From contig JALSPX010000272.1 of assembly GCA_026985755.1 (NCBI GenBank), positions 1 to 5,811 of the forward strand: 5,811 nucleotides of DNA, read 5' to 3'. Shown one piece after another: positions 1 through 5,005 of this stretch. Below the pieces are notes generated by a model. The model was not told where the DNA came from. It made no database searches and saw nothing but the letters and a program-made list of their open reading frames with translations. Each line of letters begins with the position of its first letter. Position 1 is the stretch's first letter. The stretch is from Sulfurovum sp. (GTDB lineage Bacteria; Campylobacterota; Campylobacteria; Campylobacterales; Sulfurovaceae). Made by a program: the position numbers and the translations under genes.

Positions 1-1
1 T

Positions 2-544
2 AGTGATTTGGATACTAAGAGAGTTGGTGTTATTGGCTGGTCTCATGGTGGAGGTTTATCGTTCTCTATGATGAGAGAGTTGGTAAATGCTGGTTATGGC
101 ACAAAGGGACGCTTTATAATGCCAATAGAACCTATGTTTGCAATTGATATGAATAAAAATGATATGAATCAGCTCAAGTTAAATAAAATGAACTTCGTTA
201 TGATGAGATTTGGATCCAAGGGACAAGATCCACGAACTAATTTTGTAGAATACAAACTATTGGATGGGCAAGAAGTAGAGAAAAATTATATTAATCTAGG
301 TGATGAGCATCCAGAACGACGCAAACATAGATATCTTTTCGACATGGAGAAGCCATTTTTAAAGCCACTAGATGCACTGATGGCATATACACTCAAAGGC
401 GACCAAGACGCACATGACATTGCATTAGAAGGTGCAGGAAAATATAATCCTACACTTGTGGAGACTCCTCTTGATAAAAATAAGTATTCTGATAAATGTG
501 TAGAAGATTACAAGAATATAAACTATTGTGCAAAAGTGTATTAA
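2..544 (+). CDS. Alpha/beta-hydrolase family protein, 5'-truncated by window edge
   Basis: The frame is open to the window edge (codons from position 2, no upstream stop), so the 180 visible residues are the C-terminal part of a longer protein; the TTG at 8 is probably an internal codon, not the start. Seen: strand-loop-helix text RVGVIGWSHGGG, a GxSxGG nucleophile elbow with Ser encoded at 41-43. Downstream is a hydrophobic strand (NFVMMRFGSKGQD) ending in Asp (fragment residue 76), then a second strand (NYINLGDEH) ending in His (residue 103). This order Ser, Asp, His, each after a predicted strand, fits the alpha/beta-hydrolase triad. The visible text is most like the dienelactone-hydrolase/esterase-like part of the superfamily, but I do not recognise a named family and substrate is unknown. 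Two Cys near the C-terminus (residues 166 and 176) could form a disulfide if the protein is exported; the N-terminus that would show this is missing. The following gene has its own promoter, so co-transcription is not implied. Confidence 0.8.
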   Translation, partial: SDLDTKRVGVIGWSHGGGLSFSMMRELVNAGYGTKGRFIMPIEPMFAIDMNKNDMNQLKLNKMNFVMMRFGSKGQDPRTNFVEYKLLDGQEVEKNYINLGDEHPERRKHRYLFDMEKPFLKPLDALMAYTLKGDQDAHDIALEGAGKYNPTLVETPLDKNKYSDKCVEDYKNINYCAKVY

Positions 545-560
545 CTTTTGTATCTTTAGG

Positions 561-622
561 AGGATGAAAAAAAACATATGGGTGAAGTATTTTATGTTAA
601 ATCACTTTACCTAATTCATCCT
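561..622. repeat. Two-tier inverted repeat, possible RNA structure after the hydrolase gene
   Basis: The outer arms AGGATGAA (561-568) and TTCATCCT (615-622) are exact reverse complements. Nested inside, 579-588 pairs with 604-613 (core GGTGAAGT with ACTTTACC, including G-U wobbles), closing a loop of 15 bases. The left side has an A-rich bulge of 10 bases (569-578) against one base on the right. Neither strand shows a T-tract after the structure, so it is not a standard intrinsic terminator. It could be a 3'-end structure of the hydrolase mRNA or chance pairing in AT-rich DNA. Confidence 0.35.
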
Positions 623-698
623 AGAAAAATAACTCCCTACTCATATCAACTTAAAATACCTAAGTGAATCAAAAAATCACAAATATTAAGATAGTTGA

Positions 699-727
699 AT
701 GACAAAGGGTTTGTTTTTTATTATAAT
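699..727 (+). promoter_or_regulatory. Sigma70-type promoter for the glycosidase gene
   Basis: A perfect -10 hexamer TATAAT sits at 722-727. A -35-like ATGACA (699-704, five of six matches to TTGACA) lies upstream with a 17-base spacer. Transcription would start around 733-735, giving a leader of about 50 bases before the ATG at 785. This argues that the gene is expressed independently of the upstream hydrolase. Confidence 0.6.
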
Positions 728-734
728 GACTGGA

Positions 735-759
735 TAGAAAAGTTCTAAGAAATTTTCTA
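735..759. promoter_or_regulatory. Imperfect palindrome at the predicted transcription start
   Basis: TAGAAAA (735-741) is the exact reverse complement of TTTTCTA (753-759). After one mismatch (742/752), TTC (743-745) pairs with GAA (749-751) around a three-base centre. It begins where the 699-727 promoter should start transcription. It could therefore be a repressor operator or a 5' stem-loop of the mRNA. The pairing is AT-rich and thermally weak; the function is inferred. Confidence 0.35.
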
Positions 760-772
760 AATATATTTATAA

Positions 773-777
773 AAGGA
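773..777 (+). promoter_or_regulatory. Ribosome binding site of the glycosidase gene
   Basis: AAGGA (773-777) precedes the ATG at 785 by seven bases, a normal Shine-Dalgarno spacing. It supports this start, which is also followed directly by a signal peptide. Confidence 0.7.
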
Positions 778-784
778 AAAGAAA

Positions 785-2818
785 ATGAACCCACTAAAAA
801 ATATACTACTACTGGGCACACTGTTGCTCAGTACCCAAGCCTACGCAACAATGTACGAAGATGCAGAAGATGAGAGTACCTCAAAATGGCAGGTGTATGA
901 TAATACACCTGCAGGGGCTAGAGTAGAGAATGCCTATAGTAACCAAAGAGATACGAATGTGATAGCATTTAAAGGAGCAGGTACTTCCAATGGATACATT
1001 TTAGGTAATTGGGAAGGCAAAAAAGGTGCCTGGAATAATACAAAAGAACATACACTCCAATGGAAAATGAACTTCACAAAAGGTGTAGTAGTCTACGTAA
1101 GAGTGATGACACAACAGGGTGCACGCTATCTCTACTATACCCATAGCAGTAAAAGTTATGGAAAAAGAAACAATACCTATATCCATATAGGATTGGGTAA
1201 AAAAGCAAGTGATGGAAATTGGCATACTTTCACTAGAGACCTAGAAGCTGATCTCAAAAAATATGAACCAAACAATAGACTCATCGCAGTCAATGCATTT
1301 CTTGTAAGAGGCAATGGGTTTGTGGATGATGTAGAGTTGATAGACTCTTCTACGCATGATGAAGTATTAAAATTTACAAATCCACAACGTTATATTGCAG
1401 ATCAAATTATCAGTATTTTTGAAAACAGTACAACAACGATACAGTATGGATATGCAGAAGTAGTAAAAGATGATAAAGAGCATGGGATTACCGCGGGACG
1501 CTTAGGATTTACTTCTGCTACTGGAGATATGAGAGATTTGATTGAAAATTATTATCATAAGAAACCACTATCTAAGTATCTCCCAGAGCTTAAAAGATTA
1601 GAAGAAATATATGCAGAAAATGATTATGAAGTCTCTGATGATCCTGAGGGAAGTATGAATGTAGCGCATTTGTCTGGGTTGATTAAAGATTGGAAACATG
1701 AAGCAAAAAAAGATGCATTTAAAAATGCACAAGATAGATATTTGGATGCACACTATTTCATGCCTGCACGGAAAGAAGCTAGAAAAATGCAATTGAAACT
1801 GCCTATCAGCCTATTGTGTTTTTATGATACAGCTATACAACAGGGAGTAGATGGTTTAAAAGATATGATACGTAGAGTCTCTTTAGCTAAACCAACAAAT
1901 AAAAAAGAAGAGATACACTGGATAAAAGTGTTTAATCAAAAAAGATTAGATGAATTAGCAAGTAAATCATATTGGGAAGATTCTTTGTATAGAGTCCATA
2001 CGTTAAATGATTTGATTAAGTTTGGAAAGTATGCTTTAGATATAGATGAAGTGGTGATTAAAGAATGGGGAAATGAAAGATTTAGACTCAAATCATTAAA
2101 AAAATCATGGTACACCCCAAATACCAAGGCAACTTGGCAAATACAGCTAAATGAAACAGTAAATACAGACTATCATGTAGATATTTATGATGTAGATTTG
2201 TATGATACACCTAAAAAGACTATTGACCAACTACATAATGAAGGTAAAAAGGTCATATGCTATTTCTCAGCAGGAAGTTATGAAAGCTGGCGTGATGATG
2301 CTTCATTATTTCCTAGAGTAGCACTGGGTAAAAAAATGGATGGATGGGATGAACAGTGGTTGGATATTCGAAACAGTAAAGTAAAAATTATTATGCAAAA
2401 AAGAATGGATATTGCCAAAGAAAAACGTTGTGATGGTGTGGATCCAGATAATGTTGATGGTTATATGAACAAAACAAGTTTTCATTTATCAAGTCATGAC
2501 CAATTAAAGTATAATATATTTTTAGCTAAAGAAGCACATAAAAGAGGTTTAAGTATTGGTCTTAAAAATGATTTAGAACAAATACCATCCTTGGTAGAAT
2601 ATTTTGATTTTGCAGTAAATGAAGAATGTAATAGGTATAATGAATGTGATAAACTTCAGCCTTTTACGAAACGAAACAAAGCAGTTCTTAATATTGAGTA
2701 TGAAGAAAAGTATCTTAATGATAATCGTAAATTGTGTCAAAAAATGAGTGCGTTGCATATGTACACACTGGTGCTACCTATAGGACTAGATGATGATTTT
2801 CGTATACATTGTGAGTAA
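785..2818 (+). CDS. Secreted GH46 chitosanase-like / GH114 polygalactosaminidase-like fusion protein
   Basis: Predicted exported glycoside hydrolase of 677 residues. Residues 1-21 are a signal peptide (Lys5, Leu-rich core, AYA cleavage site). Residues 22-187 form a likely beta-sandwich module of carbohydrate-binding type (aromatic-rich; DGNWHTFTRDLEADL, NAFLVRGNG, VDDVEL); I cannot name its family. Residues 197-437 read as GH46 chitosanase: IFENSTT carries the expected catalytic acid Glu213, followed by the GITAGRLGFTSATGDM motif (Thr236 at the family's conserved Thr), KYLPELK, and FYDTAIQQG. The catalytic base should be Asp229 or Asp230. Residues 441-677 read as GH114 endo-alpha-1,4-polygalactosaminidase: VDIYDVDLYDT, VICYFSAGSYESWR, CDGVDPDNVDGY, GLSIGLKND and NEECNRYNEC, with Asp555 and Glu613 as the likely catalytic pair. 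Both families cleave polymers of de-N-acetylated amino sugars, so a dual activity on chitosan and galactosamine polymers is inferred. The gene has its own promoter and a hairpin after the stop. Each domain is near full family length, so this is a real fusion rather than a fragment. Confidence 0.85.
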   Translation: MNPLKNILLLGTLLLSTQAYATMYEDAEDESTSKWQVYDNTPAGARVENAYSNQRDTNVIAFKGAGTSNGYILGNWEGKKGAWNNTKEHTLQWKMNFTKGVVVYVRVMTQQGARYLYYTHSSKSYGKRNNTYIHIGLGKKASDGNWHTFTRDLEADLKKYEPNNRLIAVNAFLVRGNGFVDDVELIDSSTHDEVLKFTNPQRYIADQIISIFENSTTTIQYGYAEVVKDDKEHGITAGRLGFTSATGDMRDLIENYYHKKPLSKYLPELKRLEEIYAENDYEVSDDPEGSMNVAHLSGLIKDWKHEAKKDAFKNAQDRYLDAHYFMPARKEARKMQLKLPISLLCFYDTAIQQGVDGLKDMIRRVSLAKPTNKKEEIHWIKVFNQKRLDELASKSYWEDSLYRVHTLNDLIKFGKYALDIDEVVIKEWGNERFRLKSLKKSWYTPNTKATWQIQLNETVNTDYHVDIYDVDLYDTPKKTIDQLHNEGKKVICYFSAGSYESWRDDASLFPRVALGKKMDGWDEQWLDIRNSKVKIIMQKRMDIAKEKRCDGVDPDNVDGYMNKTSFHLSSHDQLKYNIFLAKEAHKRGLSIGLKNDLEQIPSLVEYFDFAVNEECNRYNECDKLQPFTKRNKAVLNIEYEEKYLNDNRKLCQKMSALHMYTLVLPIGLDDDFRIHCE

Positions 2819-2835
2819 ATCAGGAAACATTTAAG

Positions 2836-2860
2836 TTGAGGATCTAAAACAGATCCTCAA
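2836..2860. terminator. Hairpin between convergent genes, probable shared terminator
   Basis: TTGAGGATCT (2836-2845) and AGATCCTCAA (2851-2860) form a perfect 10-bp stem with a five-base loop. It begins 17 bases after the glycosidase stop codon. It also contains the last codons and the TAG stop of the penicillin-binding protein gene on the other strand. There is no T-tract on either side, so termination efficiency is uncertain, but the position between converging genes makes a bidirectional terminator the simplest reading. Confidence 0.6.
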
Positions 2861-4916
2861 AGAGTTCATGGGGTGACTTTTTGGGGATAGGTTTGGGTTT
2901 GATTTTACGTTGTGTTTTTGTTTTCTCTTTTCTCTTAAAGAGTGACTTGATAGATTTCTTCTTTTTTCTTTTTTGAGTTATGGTACGCGGTTTTTTCTTT
3001 TTGCTTATGGTCTTTTTTGCTGCTTCTTTGGGTATGGATGATTGTGTTTCTTGTATTTGTTCTTCTTCGGTCTCATAGAGTTGAGTATCATTTTGTTCTT
3101 CTTCTGGCATCTCAACAGGTTCTGGTTCAAGGTATCCTTGTTCAGTAAGTATTTGAACACTATTTTTAAATGTAGGTACTGCAGAGAGTGATGCAAAGTA
3201 TTTAGGCCATTTTTTTGCACGAATGACAAGTACCCCAATGGTATATTTATGACCTTTTTTATCATTGGCAAATCCGTAAAAGCTACTATGGTATTCTCGT
3301 ACATAATGTCCATTTTTAGCGATATGGGCTGTGCCTGTTTTCCCGCCTATTTCAAGACCTGGATATTGTGCTTTGACACCTGTACCCCGTTTTACAACTT
3401 CCAATAGAATATTATGTATTTGATGGGCAGTTGTTTTACTCACAGCACGTATATTCCCAACTTTTGGTTTGAGTGTATAATGCTTTCCTTTACCATCACC
3501 TAGATAGTCAACAAGTCTTGGTGTCACTGCTATACCATCATTATTAAATGCAGAATATGCCTTAAAAAGTTGTGCAAAAGTAACTAGCATTCCATAACCA
3601 TATGCAGAGTTGGCTCTATGCATTTTATTATTCAGTAAATGTAGAGATTTGACTTGTCCTGGTAGGTCTCTAGAGAGATCAATACCAGAAGGTTTTGATA
3701 AACCAAAATTGAGAAGACCCTCTCTGAATTGTTTACCTGAAAGTCTCCATGATATTTGAGATATACCTACATTGGATGAATGTACGATAATATCTGTAGC
3801 CGTCAATGAAGCAAATTTTTCATCATCTGTAACGGTACGTCTTTTACCTATTTTCATTTTCCCATTATAGGTATTAAACCATGTTTGGGGGCTTACTTTA
3901 TGATGGTCAAGTGCAATAGCCAAAGTAAGTGGTTTGATAACAGAACCCGCTTCATAAGGATATTCTGAAAATTTTGGATTAAGTTTGGGGACATCAGATT
4001 GTCGTATATGTGCTGGATCATAACGTTCAGTACTTGCCAAAGCGAGTACTTTACCGGTGCGACTCTCCATCACCCCTACAAGAATCTCTTGAGCTTCAAT
4101 ACTACGTTTCATATTGTCAATCATCAGTTCAATTCTTCGTTGAAAAGCCAAAGGGATATTCAGATGCAAATCAAGTCCATCCACTCTGTCGCGATTGATA
4201 CTATTTTTATCATGTATGACCGCACCTAAAACATCACGTTTGCCTTTAAAATAGCCATCTTTTTTAGAGGTAATGTACTCATTGTAGTGACGTTCTAATC
4301 CTTTTTTCCCTTCGGGTCTAGTATAATGTCCATCACTTTTTTTCCCTACATATCCTAAGACAGGGCTTAAGACATCATGTAGAGGAAAGCGTCTTAGTTC
4401 ACCATTTTCTATGATATCTAATCCGTAAAGCACATCGATACCTGATTGTGTTTTTATGGATTGAAATACACCGAGTTTGCGTAATTTTATAGCCAGAGAT
4501 TTAAGTTGCATTGCTGTGCTAGAAGGGATAATCTTAGAAAGTATAATATTCCCTTGTATCTTTTGACCTTTTTTATTTTTAAATTTTTTACGTAACTCTT
4601 TTTGAGGAATGCCTGAATAGATAGAGAAGAGTTTGAGAAATGTGTTTTTCATATTTGGTTTTATGCTTGCGCCACGAATCACTGCTTGATACGTTTTATT
4701 AGAATTACTTAAAGTGTATCCATCTTTGGAAATAATGGCACCACGAAAAGAGCGATCATGAAGGATTTTATTATGGCTAGGTACTTTCCGTTCACTTGTG
4801 ATGGTCTTTAAAATTGAAGATAAAAAGATGGTCATAGCCAAAACCAGTAATAAAAAGAGGACAGTTATCTTGTACTTTCTCTGAAAAATGGCTCTGTTTT
4901 GTATTTTCTTATGCAT
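2844..4916 (-). CDS. ftsI: Class B penicillin-binding protein, septal peptidoglycan transpeptidase
   Basis: A 690-residue D,D-transpeptidase that crosslinks peptidoglycan stem peptides in the periplasm. Seen: a short basic cytoplasmic N-terminus and one membrane anchor (about 16-36). The N-terminal pedestal domain (about 57-235) has FRGAIISKDG and a GLERHYNEYI stretch typical of FtsI-type PBPs. The transpeptidase domain has all three active-site motifs: SVIK with nucleophile Ser325, SSN (380-382) and KTG (526-528). No glycosyltransferase domain is present, hence class B. The divergent ftsW-like neighbour favours FtsI/PBP3 over the elongation PBP2, though PBP2 is not excluded. The ATG at 4914-4916 is the first possible start: an in-frame stop lies just upstream (4926-4928). 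AAGAGGA (4921-4927) is the ribosome binding site, with a short four-base spacing. Odd: the catalytic domain ends near residue 592 and is followed by about 95 extra residues, first acidic, then very lysine-rich, ending SPHELFEDLF. Confidence 0.9.
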   Translation of the reverse strand: MHKKIQNRAIFQRKYKITVLFLLLVLAMTIFLSSILKTITSERKVPSHNKILHDRSFRGAIISKDGYTLSNSNKTYQAVIRGASIKPNMKNTFLKLFSIYSGIPQKELRKKFKNKKGQKIQGNIILSKIIPSSTAMQLKSLAIKLRKLGVFQSIKTQSGIDVLYGLDIIENGELRRFPLHDVLSPVLGYVGKKSDGHYTRPEGKKGLERHYNEYITSKKDGYFKGKRDVLGAVIHDKNSINRDRVDGLDLHLNIPLAFQRRIELMIDNMKRSIEAQEILVGVMESRTGKVLALASTERYDPAHIRQSDVPKLNPKFSEYPYEAGSVIKPLTLAIALDHHKVSPQTWFNTYNGKMKIGKRRTVTDDEKFASLTATDIIVHSSNVGISQISWRLSGKQFREGLLNFGLSKPSGIDLSRDLPGQVKSLHLLNNKMHRANSAYGYGMLVTFAQLFKAYSAFNNDGIAVTPRLVDYLGDGKGKHYTLKPKVGNIRAVSKTTAHQIHNILLEVVKRGTGVKAQYPGLEIGGKTGTAHIAKNGHYVREYHSSFYGFANDKKGHKYTIGVLVIRAKKWPKYFASLSAVPTFKNSVQILTEQGYLEPEPVEMPEEEQNDTQLYETEEEQIQETQSSIPKEAAKKTISKKKKPRTITQKRKKKKSIKSLFKRKEKTKTQRKIKPKPIPKKSPHELFEDLF

Positions 4917-4920
4917 ATAT

Positions 4921-4927
4921 TCCTCTT
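4921..4927 (-). promoter_or_regulatory. Ribosome binding site of the penicillin-binding protein gene
   Basis: Read on the minus strand this is AAGAGGA, four bases before the ATG (4914-4916). It overlaps the in-frame TAA at 4926-4928, so no longer N-terminus is possible and this start is fixed. Confidence 0.65.
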
Positions 4928-4938
4928 AATTGAGTGTA

Positions 4939-4973
4939 ATTTTATCAAAGTTATCTATTAATTTTGATAAAAT
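4939..4973. promoter_or_regulatory. Palindromic divergent promoter between ftsI-like and ftsW-like genes
   Basis: Positions 4939-4953 pair with 4959-4973 as a 15-bp inverted repeat with a single G/T mismatch and a five-base centre. The outer 11 bases on each side are a perfect match. Each arm ends in TGATAAAAT reading outward, an extended -10 element (TGnTAAAAT). The + strand copy (4965-4973) would start transcription near 4980, about 25 bases before the ATG at 5006. The - strand copy (4947 down to 4939) would start near 4932, just ahead of the ribosome binding site at 4921-4927. Clear -35 boxes are lacking at the ideal spacing. An alternative + promoter is TTGATA (4964-4969) with TATAAA (4988-4993), an 18-base spacer, which would leave a very short leader. 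A dimeric regulator could also bind the palindrome. Confidence 0.5.
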
Positions 4974-5005
4974 ACTAATTAATATTATATAAAGCGAAAT
5001 TAAAA

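Larger units (their letters stand above)
545..784. other. Intergenic region between the hydrolase and the glycosidase gene
   Basis: These 240 bases carry no convincing gene. They contain an imperfect two-tier inverted repeat (561-622), a promoter (699-727), a palindrome near the expected transcription start (735-759) and the ribosome binding site of the next gene. An AGGAGG at 558-563 looks like a strong Shine-Dalgarno but is followed only by very short frames (16 and 29 codons), badly spaced from it. An A8 run lies at 567-574. Confidence 0.7.

Noticed and set aside
578..667. A 29-codon frame starting ATG after an AGGAGG (558-563), and a 16-codon frame at 564-614
   Set aside because: The Shine-Dalgarno is 14 bases from the first ATG and directly abuts the second, both poor spacings. 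The peptides have no recognisable features and the region is occupied by an inverted repeat.
1001..2758. Minus-strand open frames of 61-74 codons inside the glycosidase gene
   Set aside because: They are antisense shadows of a clearly conserved coding sequence and have no supported starts.
3005..3313. A 102-codon minus-strand frame overlapping the PBP C-terminus
   Set aside because: It is an alternative frame of the same lysine-rich, A-rich coding stretch. The PBP frame is continuous through the KTG motif and tail, so no second gene is needed.
3999..4229. Plus-strand open frames antisense to the PBP transpeptidase domain
   Set aside because: They overlap the region encoding well-conserved PBP sequence, and their translations look unrelated to any protein.
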